DNA from: Methylocystis bryophila
GTDB lineage: Bacteria; Pseudomonadota; Alphaproteobacteria; Rhizobiales; Beijerinckiaceae
Length of the DNA stretch: 64,000 bases
Direction: 5' to 3'
Assembly: GCF_027925445.1 (NCBI RefSeq)
Contig: NZ_AP027149.1
Span: forward strand, 4,228,501-4,292,500
The position numbers and the translations under genes are program-made. The notes under the pieces are model-generated. The model saw only the letters and a list, made by a program, of their open reading frames with translations. It ran no database searches and was not told the DNA's origin. This document shows positions 53,064 to 61,939 of the stretch, in pieces; position 1 is the first letter of the stretch; every line of letters starts with the position of its first letter.

Positions 53064-54562
53064 CTCCCTTGCCGGTTGCGTTCCGCCACACCCGTCGCAG
53101 CGATCGCCTCGGCGGTCTCCTGCGCAGGGCGGCTCGCGTCGAGGCGCAGCCAACGGATATCGCCCGTCTCGCTCTGCATTTGCCGCAGCAGCACGTCGCG
53201 CGTCGCATCCGAGGGATCGCCCTTGCGCGCGTCGACGCGTTGGAGTCGCGCTTCAAGCGGCGCGTCCAGCCAGACCCCAAGAAAGGGCGCGCCCGCTCGC
53301 TTTGCGGCGGCTTCGATCTCTTGACGCGCTTCCTCCTTGTCGAAGACGGCGTCGACGACGACCGCCCAAGGAGAAGCGGCGACGCGCTGGGCCTGCTCGA
53401 TCATTTGCGCATAGACCTTGACGGAAACCGTGCTTGCATAGGCCTCTGGCGGCAGACGCGCGGTCGGCTCGGCGCTAAACAACGCCTTGCGCAATCGATC
53501 GCTGTTCACGCCGCGCGCGCCGGGCGGGGCGCCGAGAAGAGGCGCGAGCGCGGCAGCGACGCTCGACTTGCCCGAGCCGCTGAAACCGCCGATGGCGACG
53601 ACGAGCGGCGAAGCTTCATGAGCGAGGCGCTGCGCCAGCGCGAACTCCTCGCGCGCCTCTTCCATTCGCTCCTGCGAAACCGCGACATAGGCGCGGATCG
53701 TCGCGCGCAGCGCCATGAAGAAAGGCAAGAGCGGCAGGCCGTCCGCCTCGTCGCGCGCGTCGAGATAGCGATTGAGCGCGACATTGGCGAGCCGCGTCAG
53801 GCCAAGGCGCCAAAGGTCCATCAGCAGGAAAGCGAGATCGTAGAGCGTGTCGATCTGAGCGAGCGCGTCGGAGAATTCGATGCAGTCGAAGGGCGTCGGC
53901 TCTCCTTCGAAGAGGCAGATGTTGCGCAGGGTCAGATCGCCATGGCCGTGGCGCGTGCAGCCGCGCGCGTCGCGCGCATCGAGCAGCGCAGCGCGCCCTT
54001 CGAGCAGCCCGGAGAGGCGATCGAGATGCGCGTCCACCGCTTCTTTCGGCGCCGGCGGCGCGCGCCGCAGGCTCTCGGCGGAAAGCGTGATGACCTCGCG
54101 CATCGCCCTGGCGCCGCCCTTTTCCCGCGTGATCTCGGCCGCGTCGTGAAAGTGTGCGAGGCGGCGCGCGAGCCGCTCGATGACGGCCTCGTCCAGCAAT
54201 CCTTCGCGGGCGCGGCTCTCGAACAGCGCGTCATCGGGAAAGCGGCGCATTTCGACGACGGCGTCGACGAGCGCGCCCGCGCCGTCGAGCGCAAGGCGCC
54301 CATCCGCTTCGCGCGTCACGCGGCGCGCGCCGAGATAAAGTTTTGGCGCAAGCCGCATGTTGAGCGCCGCCTCATGCTCGCAGCAGGCGAGGCGCTTCTC
54401 GGCCGTCGAGAAATCGAGATAGGGAAAGACGATGGCGCGCTTGAGCTTATAGACTCGCGCAGCCCCGAGCACGACGCGCGAGATATGGGTCGAGACGATC
54501 TTCGCGCCGGCGTCGAGCGTCGAGAGGAAGCGCAGCGTCTCGTCTTGTGGATCAATATTCAT
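53060..54562 (-). CDS. Bifunctional aminoglycoside phosphotransferase-like / P-loop kinase
   Basis: A 500-residue cytosolic fusion. The N-terminal APH-like domain shows RVYKLKRAIVFPYLDFSTAE and RHGHGDLTLRNICLFEG (HGDL at 207-210, catalytic loop) with FDCIEFSDALAQIDTLYDLA. The C-terminal domain is an AAA/gluconokinase-type P-loop ATPase with Walker A GGFSGSGKSS (325-334). This pairing is common in Proteobacteria and uncharacterised; a role in small-molecule phosphorylation is inferred, not antibiotic resistance. Confidence 0.88.
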   Translation of the reverse strand: MNIDPQDETLRFLSTLDAGAKIVSTHISRVVLGAARVYKLKRAIVFPYLDFSTAEKRLACCEHEAALNMRLAPKLYLGARRVTREADGRLALDGAGALVDAVVEMRRFPDDALFESRAREGLLDEAVIERLARRLAHFHDAAEITREKGGARAMREVITLSAESLRRAPPAPKEAVDAHLDRLSGLLEGRAALLDARDARGCTRHGHGDLTLRNICLFEGEPTPFDCIEFSDALAQIDTLYDLAFLLMDLWRLGLTRLANVALNRYLDARDEADGLPLLPFFMALRATIRAYVAVSQERMEEAREEFALAQRLAHEASPLVVAIGGFSGSGKSSVAAALAPLLGAPPGARGVNSDRLRKALFSAEPTARLPPEAYASTVSVKVYAQMIEQAQRVAASPWAVVVDAVFDKEEARQEIEAAAKRAGAPFLGVWLDAPLEARLQRVDARKGDPSDATRDVLLRQMQSETGDIRWLRLDASRPAQETAEAIAATGVAERNRQGS

Positions 54563-54679
54563 TTGGGGAGGATACGACGCCCGCTTGAAGGATTCGCGAA
54601 GAGCGCAAGCAAGCGCTCACCCTCTCCCCGAGCGTGACGATAAAGCAGGGTAAGGCGCTGGTCGACCCGCGCGCCGCGC

Positions 54680-55483
54680 TCACGACCGGCGTCGGCTTTT
54701 TTCCGCCCGCGGAAAGGAGGGCAGCGGGAGCGAGCGCTTCTTAGGGTGGCGCGACGAAAGCAGGGCGTCGAGCGTCTCGAGCGTCGAGACATCCGCTCGG
54801 CCATTCGCGCTTTCCGGCCGGAAATGGCGCTGGAAGGCGGCGACGGCGTTGGCCGTTCTTTCGCCGAAGCGCCCGTCGATTTCGATCTCGTAGCCGTAAC
54901 GGGCGAGCTTGCCCTGCAGCTTGCGCACAGCCGCGCCTTCGTCGCCTAGGCCGAGCCCCACGTCGGCGCGAATGGGCGCTGGCTCCACCCATCGTCCGAC
55001 GCCGCGTCGCGCAAGCTTCTCCCAGGGGAAGAACTCGCCGGGATCAATCTTGCGCAAGATCGCGACATCCGAATGCGCGAGCACGCCCTCGGCGGAAATG
55101 CCGCATCGCGCGCAAATGTCCTGCGCGAGGTCGATGACCGCCTCGATCTGCGCCTCCCCATAGGGCCGCGGATCGCGATGACCGGGATGAGCGATTTCGA
55201 CGCCGATCGAGGCCGAGTTCACGTCCGTCTCGCCGCGCCAGAAGCTGCGGCCAGCGTGCCAGGCGCGCCGCGACTCGGGCACGAGCTGGAGGACGCCGCC
55301 GTCCTCGTCGACGAGATAGTGAGCGGAGACCTCGGCGGCGGGGCTCGTGAGGGCGTCGAGCGCCGCTTGGGTCGTCGGCAGGCCGGTGTAATGGAGGATC
55401 AGCAGCGAGACCGGTCGCGCGCGCAGGCCGTGGTTAGGCGAGGCGTAAACGCGCGCGGCCGGATAATCGGGAGCAAAGCTCAC
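54680..55483 (-). CDS. N-acetylmuramoyl-L-alanine amidase (AmiD-like)
   Basis: A 267-residue zinc amidase that cleaves peptide stems from muropeptides. The Amidase_2 domain shows LLILHYTGLP (zinc His), SAHYLVDEDGGVLQLV, RAWHAGRSFWRGE and VLAHSDVAILRKIDPGEFFP (zinc His and active-site Lys/Asp). The C-terminal PG-binding domain has KLQGKLARYGYEIEIDGRFG and ANAVAAFQRHFRP. No signal peptide, so probably cytosolic wall recycling. The GTG start overlaps the stop of the CoA-transferase gene (GTGA). Confidence 0.93.
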   Translation of the reverse strand: MSFAPDYPAARVYASPNHGLRARPVSLLILHYTGLPTTQAALDALTSPAAEVSAHYLVDEDGGVLQLVPESRRAWHAGRSFWRGETDVNSASIGVEIAHPGHRDPRPYGEAQIEAVIDLAQDICARCGISAEGVLAHSDVAILRKIDPGEFFPWEKLARRGVGRWVEPAPIRADVGLGLGDEGAAVRKLQGKLARYGYEIEIDGRFGERTANAVAAFQRHFRPESANGRADVSTLETLDALLSSRHPKKRSLPLPSFPRAEKSRRRS

Positions 55484-57420
55484 CCCTCGACGACCTCCAG
55501 GAAGGCGTGCGCCGCCTCTTTGCGCTCGAAAACATGCGGCTGCAAGCCGCGCTTCGTCAACGCCTCCTTCATCTTGAGGCGGGCGAAGGCGCTCGTCGCA
55601 TAGCGCGCCGTCGTCGAGTAGTAGTGCTGCATCATATATTGGATCATCTCGGCATAGTCGTCGTAAAGCGCTTCTGCAATCTTGGCGCCGTCGTGGTTGA
55701 CGACGGAGGCCACGCGCTTGCCGACCTTCTCGCAGGCCTGGACCAGCGTCTTGCGCAATTCGTCGACGTCCTTCTTCGTGCGGGCGTGCCAGCCCTCGAG
55801 ATTGACGAAGAGGATGTTGCGATCCGGATCATATTGCACGCGCTCGTGCATGTTGAGGTTGAGGAGCTCCGCCAGAAGCCCCATCGGCTCATCGAGGAAG
55901 AGGCGCTTGTCCATGAGCTCCGGCTCTTCGACGATCGGCTTGAAGTCCATGTGGCGGAGAATGTCCTTCTCGATGTCGATTCCCGGCGCGACCTCGATCA
56001 GCTCCATGCCGGCCTGACCCAAGCGGAAGACGCAGCGCTCGGTGACGTAGATGACCGGCTGCTTGCGCTTTTGCGCGAATTTGCCGGAGAAGGTGATCTG
56101 CTCGACGAAATTGAGGAACTTCTTGTTGCGGCCTTCCTGCAGAATCTTGACCTGGCCGTCCTCGATCGCGATCTTCAGTCCGCCATTGGTGAAGGTGCCG
56201 GCGAAAACGACGGAGCGCGCGTTCTGGCTGATGTTGATGAAGCCGCCGCAGCCATTGAGACGTCCGCCGAACTTGGAGGTGTTGACATTGCCCTGAACGT
56301 CGCATTCGGCCATGCCGAGGCAGGTCATGTCGAGCCCGCCGCCGTCATAGAAGTCGAACTGCTGGTTCTGCTGGATGATGCTGTCGGCGTTGGTCGCGCC
56401 GCCGAAGGAGGAGCCCGAGGCCAGCACCCCGCCAATCGCGCCGGCTTCCGTCGTCAGCGTGATGTAGGGCGTGAATTTTTCCTCATTGGCGACGGCCGAG
56501 ATGCCCTCCGGCGCGCCCACGCCTAAATTCACGACGCCGTTGGGCGGCAGCTCGAAAGCGGCGCGGCGGGCGATGACCTTGCGCTCATCGAGCGGCATCT
56601 TGGCCATGCCCTCGACAGGCACGCGGACCTCGCCCGAGAGCGCAGGATTATACAGAACGCCGTAATTCATGCGGTGCAGCTCTGGCTCCGGCGCGACGAC
56701 GACGCAGTCGACGAGAATGCCCGGAACCTCGACGTCCTTGGGATGGATCGAGCCCTGCTCGACGATGCGCTCCACTTGGGCGATGACGATGCCGCCATTG
56801 TTGCGCGCGGCCATCGCCTGGGCGAGGTTGTCGAGAACGAGCGCTTCCTTCTCCATGCTGATGTTGCCGGAAGGATCGGCGCTCGTGCCGCGGATGAAGG
56901 CCACGTCGATCTTGGTGGCGATGTAGAAGAGCCACTCCTCGCCCTGGATGTTGTGATATTTGACGATGTCCTCGGTGGTCACGTCATTGACCTTGGCGCC
57001 GCCAAAGCGCGGGTCAACGTACGTATAAAGACCTACCTTCGAGAAAAGGCCGGGCTGTCCGGAGGCGCAGGCGCGGTAGAGCTGCGAAATGACCCCCTGC
57101 GGCAAATTGTAGCCGAGGATTTTGTTCTCCTGCGCGGCCTGCGCCACTTTGGGCATGCGCCCGAAATTACCGGCGATGACGCGGCCGAGCAGACCGTCGT
57201 GATGCAGGCGGCCCGTGCCGAGACCTTTGCTGTCGCCCGCGCCGGCCGTCATGATCAAGGTCAAGTTCTTCGGATGGCCCGTCTCGACGAAGCGTTTCTC
57301 CAGGCCCATGTGCAGCGCTTCGGGAATGCAGCTTTGAACGAAGCCGCTTGTCGTGACGACATCATTGTCCCTGATGAGCGCGATGGCCTGCTCCAGGGTC
57401 GTAATTTTGTTGTTGGCCAT
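55480..57420 (-). CDS. Acyl-CoA:acetate/3-ketoacid CoA-transferase (propionate CoA-transferase type)
   Basis: A 646-residue class I CoA-transferase with alpha and beta halves fused. It shows DNDVVTTSGFVQSCIPEAL, MTAGAGDSKGLGTGRLHHDG, VNLGVGAPEGISAVANEE, the catalytic Glu in LTTEAGAIGGVL, and GGFINISQNARSVVFAGTF. An added C-terminal domain of about 110 residues (from RVQYDPDRNILFVNLEGWHA) goes beyond classic propionate CoA-transferase and is seen in one subgroup. Could serve PHB or short-chain acid metabolism. Start at 57420; an upstream ATG at 57468 is the alternative. Confidence 0.9.
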   Translation of the reverse strand: MANNKITTLEQAIALIRDNDVVTTSGFVQSCIPEALHMGLEKRFVETGHPKNLTLIMTAGAGDSKGLGTGRLHHDGLLGRVIAGNFGRMPKVAQAAQENKILGYNLPQGVISQLYRACASGQPGLFSKVGLYTYVDPRFGGAKVNDVTTEDIVKYHNIQGEEWLFYIATKIDVAFIRGTSADPSGNISMEKEALVLDNLAQAMAARNNGGIVIAQVERIVEQGSIHPKDVEVPGILVDCVVVAPEPELHRMNYGVLYNPALSGEVRVPVEGMAKMPLDERKVIARRAAFELPPNGVVNLGVGAPEGISAVANEEKFTPYITLTTEAGAIGGVLASGSSFGGATNADSIIQQNQQFDFYDGGGLDMTCLGMAECDVQGNVNTSKFGGRLNGCGGFINISQNARSVVFAGTFTNGGLKIAIEDGQVKILQEGRNKKFLNFVEQITFSGKFAQKRKQPVIYVTERCVFRLGQAGMELIEVAPGIDIEKDILRHMDFKPIVEEPELMDKRLFLDEPMGLLAELLNLNMHERVQYDPDRNILFVNLEGWHARTKKDVDELRKTLVQACEKVGKRVASVVNHDGAKIAEALYDDYAEMIQYMMQHYYSTTARYATSAFARLKMKEALTKRGLQPHVFERKEAAHAFLEVVEG

Positions 57421-57707
57421 GGTCCCGAGCTTTCCCCCTTTGAGCCTTCTTTTGTCTTTGCAATTCATTGCGCGGGGAGTTCCCCTCGTCGCGGCGCGCT
57501 CTTACAGCGCTTCGGCGCAAGGCTAGTGACTGGACGGGGGTTGCGCAAGACCTGCGGCAAACGGGCCTTCTTGCGCGCGGGGTGGCTGCGCTTTCCCGCG
57601 GCGCCCTTCGGCGTCCGAGCGCCCGAAAAATTGCCCCAATTGGCATCCTTTCTGCAGCCGCCGCTGGGCCTCCCAATGGCGAGGCGAACACCCAACCCAT
57701 TGCATCG

Positions 57708-58076
57708 ATGGCGACGAAACTCCCACGCGCGCTTCTTTTCTCGATACTCGTGTCGACCCTTTTCTGGCCGTCGCAAGCGGCGGCGCATGCGATCGTCGTC
57801 GCGTCCTCGCCGCAACCACGCCAGATCGTCAGCCAGAGCGAGCTCGAGATCGAGCTGCGCTTCAACAGTCGGATCGATCGCGCCCGCTCGCGTCTGACGC
57901 TCCTTGGCCCCGACGGCGCGCCGAAGGCGCTGGCGCTCAAAGACACCGGCGTCGGCGAAAGGCTGGAGGCTTCGGCCAAGGGATTGGAGAAAGGCGCTTA
58001 CCGACTGTTGTGGCAGGCGCTGAGCGTCGACGGACATGTGACGCACGGAGAGATACCGTTCGAAGTCGAGCGTTAG
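57708..58076 (+). CDS. copC: Periplasmic copper-binding protein CopC
   Basis: A 122-residue CopC-fold beta-barrel. The signal peptide ends PSQAAA so that the mature chain starts His-Ala-Ile, the amino-terminal His that binds Cu(II). The C-terminal VDGHVTHGEIPFEV has the paired His of the Cu(II) site. No Met-rich Cu(I) loop is seen. The copD gene begins 4 bases later. It is divergent from the CoA-transferase gene. Confidence 0.92.
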   Translation: MATKLPRALLFSILVSTLFWPSQAAAHAIVVASSPQPRQIVSQSELEIELRFNSRIDRARSRLTLLGPDGAPKALALKDTGVGERLEASAKGLEKGAYRLLWQALSVDGHVTHGEIPFEVER

Positions 58077-58080
58077 CGCC

Positions 58081-59685
58081 GTGCGGCTCTTCCTGGAAAT
58101 TTACGGCTATCTCAGCGTCGTGATGCGCGGCTCAATTCTCGCCGCGCAGACGCTGACGCTCGGCGGCGCAGCCTTTCTCGTCCTCGCCTTGCCGGCGCGC
58201 GAAACCTCGACGGCCGCGATGGCGCGACGCCTCATCTTCGGGAGCGCGCTCGCGCTTGCGCTCGGCGAGGCGATGTCTGGAGCGGGACTGCTGGCGCTTT
58301 TGCGCGGCACGCTGGACCTGCCTCTCGCCGACCTCGTGGGCGCGGATGCGGTGCTCGCCGCCGCCGCCGGCGCCGCGAGCGCGGCGCTCGTCGCTCTGCT
58401 CGTCAAAGCGGGCGCCGCCCCTCGCCTCCTGCTGCTTTGCAGCGCCCTTCTCTTGGCTGCGCAGGTCGCCGTCACCCATGCGGCGAGCCGGCCGGACAAT
58501 GCCTTCGGCCTCTATCTCGCCGAATATGCGCATATGCTCGCCGTCGCGGTCTGGATCGGCGGCATTCCCTATTTCCTGTTGGCCCTCACGCGCGTCGAGG
58601 GGCCGGCGAGGCGGGTCGCCGCCGCGCGCTTCTCGATGATGTCGATCGCGTCCGTCGCGACGCTGATCGGCAGCGGAATCTATCTGGCCACAGATTATGT
58701 CGGCGAGCCGGCGGCGCTCTACGGCGCCTCCTATGGCGTGATGCTCAGCGCCAAGCTCGTGCTGCTCGCCGCGCTCCTCGTCCTGGGCGCCCTGAACTTT
58801 CTTACCGTGCGCCGCTGGCGGGCCGAGCCCGGGACGCCCATTCTGTCGATGCGGCGTTTCGCCGAAGTCGAGATTGGCGTTGGGCTAACCGTGGTGTTTT
58901 GCGCCGCCTCGCTCGCCTCGCTGCCGCCGGCGCGGGACCTCGCGCGCGACTGGGCGAGCGGCGCGGAAGTCGTGGAGCGGCTCGCGCCGCGCTGGCCGCC
59001 GCGTCTCGAGAGTCCCGATCTTGCCAGCCTCTCCATCACCAAGGCGCAGGAGCCGTCCGCGACGGCGCCGGCGACTTACGCGATCGGTGAGCCGCCGCCG
59101 CCGCGCAACGCCGCCGACATCGCGTGGTCCGAATATAATCATCATTGGGCCGGCCTCTTCGTGCTCGCTATGGGCGCGCTCGCCTTGGCGGAACGACGGA
59201 GGGGCCTCGCGCCGGCGGCGCGCCACTGGCCGCTCGTCTTTCTGGGACTCGCCGCCTTCATTTTTCTGCGTGCGGACGAAGCCGCCTGGCCACTCGGCCG
59301 CATTGGCTTCTTCGACAGCCTGAGAGACCCCGAGATCGCGCAGCACAAGCTGGCGATGCTGCTCGTCGTCGCCTTTGGCCTGTTCGAATGGCGCGTGCGC
59401 CTCGGCAAGATCAAGGAGGGCGCGGCGCTCTATGTCTTTCCGATCGTGACGGCGGTCGCCGCCGCCGTGCTGCTGACCCACTCGCACGGCTTCGCCAATC
59501 CCAAGGAAGAGATGCTGATCGAGATCACGCACACGCCGCTCGCGCTCGTCGGCGTCGCCGCCGGCTGGTCGCGATGGCTCGAGCTGCGCTTGGAGGCAGG
59601 CCGCATGCAACGCGCCGCGGCGCTCGTCTGGCCCAATTGCTTCCTGCTCGCGGGCCTCCTACTGCTCTTCTACCGCGAGGCGTGA
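58081..59685 (+). CDS. copD: Copper resistance membrane protein CopD
   Basis: A 534-residue inner-membrane protein with 13-15 hydrophobic helices, longer than PcoD/CopD (about 300). The CopD domain shows YLAEYAHMLAVAVWIGGIPY (His/Trp motif), RFSMMSIASVATLIGSGIYL, and AKLVLLAALLVLGALNFLTV. The added C-terminal part has YNHHWAGLFVLAMG, LTHSHGFANPKEEMLIEITH with several His, and a final helix. The GTG start follows copC by 4 bases. It is thought to take up copper from CopC. Confidence 0.9.
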   Translation: MRLFLEIYGYLSVVMRGSILAAQTLTLGGAAFLVLALPARETSTAAMARRLIFGSALALALGEAMSGAGLLALLRGTLDLPLADLVGADAVLAAAAGAASAALVALLVKAGAAPRLLLLCSALLLAAQVAVTHAASRPDNAFGLYLAEYAHMLAVAVWIGGIPYFLLALTRVEGPARRVAAARFSMMSIASVATLIGSGIYLATDYVGEPAALYGASYGVMLSAKLVLLAALLVLGALNFLTVRRWRAEPGTPILSMRRFAEVEIGVGLTVVFCAASLASLPPARDLARDWASGAEVVERLAPRWPPRLESPDLASLSITKAQEPSATAPATYAIGEPPPPRNAADIAWSEYNHHWAGLFVLAMGALALAERRRGLAPAARHWPLVFLGLAAFIFLRADEAAWPLGRIGFFDSLRDPEIAQHKLAMLLVVAFGLFEWRVRLGKIKEGAALYVFPIVTAVAAAVLLTHSHGFANPKEEMLIEITHTPLALVGVAAGWSRWLELRLEAGRMQRAAALVWPNCFLLAGLLLLFYREA

Positions 59686-59807
59686 GATTGCTCGGCCGGG
59701 ACAGGGCTCGGGCGTCAAAAAGTCGCTTTTAAGCTCAATCGTGACAGTTGGCGCTGGCGCGTCCAAGATGGACGCCGCCTCACTGGGGCGCGTTGCGAGC
59801 TTCGTCT

Positions 59808-61370
59808 ATGTATCACCCGCGCGTTGAGAGTTTTGCGAAGGCGCATCGCCATGACGGCGCGCGGCTCGCCCCTGAGCGCCTGTCCAACACGGTCGCGCTG
59901 CGCTTGAACAGCGCGGCTCCCGCCTCCGCGTCGGCTCCGTCCGAGCTTCCTGCCGAAATCGCCTTCCTGCTCGACTTCGGCGTGCCACGCGGCGTGCTGC
60001 AGCAGGGCGCGCGCCTGGCGCGCCGGCACGGCGTTTTCGCCGACGAGGCGCTCTTGTCCGAAGGTCTCGTCGACGACGAGGTTTTTTACCGCGCTCTTGC
60101 GCAACGCCTCGGCCTGCCCTTCCTGACGAGCGGATTCACAATCGAGCCCGGCTCGGATTTCCGCCTCTGCGCTCGGCGCGGCTACGCGCGGCTTGCGGGA
60201 CAAGGCGGGAGGCCGGCTTGGGTCTGCGCGCCGCAGGGCGAGGCGATCGGCCGGTTAATCGAGGCGGCGCGCGTGCGCAAAGCTGCTCCCGGTCTCGCGG
60301 TCGCAACGCGCGCGGAATTTCTCGATGCGGCGGCTCGGGCCACGCTGGGCGCCGTCGCGCGCGCGGCGCCGTACCGTGCGGAGCGCATCGACGCCGCCCT
60401 CTGCGCGAGACGCGCGACGCAGGGGGCCGTTCTTCCCGTCCTTGGCGTGGCTGGCCTCGTGACGCTCGTCATGCCCTTCTGGCCAAACGCCGCGCTGGCG
60501 CTCGCCGCCGCCTTGCCACTGGCGCTGTTTTTCGCCGCCGCCGTGGCGCTGAGGCTCATCGCCTGCGCCGCGAGCCTCTTCGCACGCGACGAGCCTGAGA
60601 TCGAAATCGCCGAAGACCGCTTGCCGCGCTACACAATCGTCGCGCCCCTCCATCTCGAGGCGCGCGTCGCGCCGCAGATTGCGCGCGCGATCGACAAGAT
60701 CGACTATCCGCGCGCCAAGCTCGAGGTGATCTTCGTCGTCGAAGAGGGCGACGACGCAACGCTCAGCGCTTTGCGCCGCTGCGGTCCGCGCACGCCTCAT
60801 CTTATTCTGATCGCTCCTCGCGGCGCGCCGCAAACCAAGCCGCGCGCCTTGAACATCGCCGCGGCCTATGCGCAGGGCGCGCTCCTGGCCGTCTATGACG
60901 CGGAGGACATTCCCGAGCCGAAGCAGCTCAAGCGCGCGGCGGCCTTGTTCGCGCGCGCGCCGCGCAACGTGGCGTGCCTGCAGGCGAGCCTCTCGATCGA
61001 CAACGGCGCCGTCAATCGCCTCACCGCGCTTTTTGCGCTCGAATACGCGGGCCTCTTCGAGGTCTTCAACAAGGGGCTGGCCGCGCTCGATCTGCCGATT
61101 TTTCTCGGCGGCACCTCAAATCATTTCCGCATGGAGGCCTTGCGGGCCGTGGGCTTCTGGGACGCTTACAACGTCACGGAAGACGCCGATCTCGGACTGC
61201 GTCTCGCGCGCGCGGGCTTCGCCGTCAGGACCTTCGGCTCTCAAACGCGCGAGGAGGCGCCGCAGAATTTCGGCGCGCTGCTGTCGCAACGCGCGCGCTG
61301 GCTCAAAGGCTGGATGCGCCTTGCAATCCTCCGACGAATACAGTTACTAAACAATATTTTATATGAATAA
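59808..61370 (+). pseudogene. Glycosyltransferase family 2, 3'-truncated
   Basis: 520 codons of a membrane glycosyltransferase that normally has about 650. An N-terminal MshEN/GSPII_E-like domain (EIAFLLDFGVPRGVLQQGAR) is followed by two hydrophobic helices, then the GT2 core (YTIVAPLHLEARVAPQIARA, AVYDAEDIPEPKQLKRAA, TSNHFRMEALRAVG, TEDADLGLRLARAG). It reaches the QxxRW-type motif QRARWLKGWM and then turns into unrelated AT-rich sequence ending NNILYE. The C-terminal membrane helices are lost, presumably through the island insertion. ATG at 59808 is the chosen start. Confidence 0.8.
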
Positions 61371-61518
61371 GCCGCCTGACTGCGGTCTATTGTCGCAACG
61401 CGGTCGCAACAATTCTCGCCGCCCCACGCGCCCGATGCTCGCGCCAGTCACGGAAACGTCTTCAGGGCGTATTTGAAAAGTGCCAACCGTTTCTATGGGG
61501 GCTATGGAGCGCGATCCA

Positions 61519-61800
61519 ATGCCACTTCAAAGAATCGAGGGTGAAATCGTGCGGGAGAGGCACGGCTTCGCTTTCCCCATGCGCATCGCGGGAACTGCCC
61601 AAAACGTCCAGGTCATCATCGATGATGACGCGCTCGTCGTGACGACGTCTATGCTGGCGGGCGACGAGCTGAGAACGCAACTCGAAGCCGACTTGCCAGC
61701 GCTCGAGTTTCTGGCGGCCGAAAAATTCGACCATGGCCGAGCGACCGCCGACGGGGTTGTCCTCATTTCTGCCAGCGACGTTCTCGGCTTCTTGAATTGA
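61519..61800 (+). CDS. DUF1488-like small protein
   Basis: A 93-residue protein starting MPLQRIEGEI with GGAG 9 bases upstream (earlier ATGs at 61480, 61495 and 61504 are possible). It shows GFAFPMRIAGTAQNVQVIID, DALVVTTSMLAGD and LEFLAAEKFDHGRATADGVV, resembling the small DUF1488 fold of Rhizobiales. Function unknown. Confidence 0.6.
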   Translation: MPLQRIEGEIVRERHGFAFPMRIAGTAQNVQVIIDDDALVVTTSMLAGDELRTQLEADLPALEFLAAEKFDHGRATADGVVLISASDVLGFLN

Positions 61801-61939
61801 GAGACCGAACTCGGACGGCCGAAGCGGCATACAGCGGCGTTGCCTCTGCTGCGCCGCGGGGGAAGACGCGTTGGCGTTCCGCCAAAGCTGACCGCCTAAC
61901 CACGAAGACCTTGAGGGAGCTATCATTGCCGGCGCAGCG

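Noticed and set aside
53060..54562. Antibiotic resistance gene (aminoglycoside phosphotransferase)
   Set aside because: The fused P-loop kinase is a common chromosomal family without known resistance function.
61371..61518. tRNA attachment site for the island
   Set aside because: No tRNA-like sequence is present; the boundary falls inside the glycosyltransferase gene instead.
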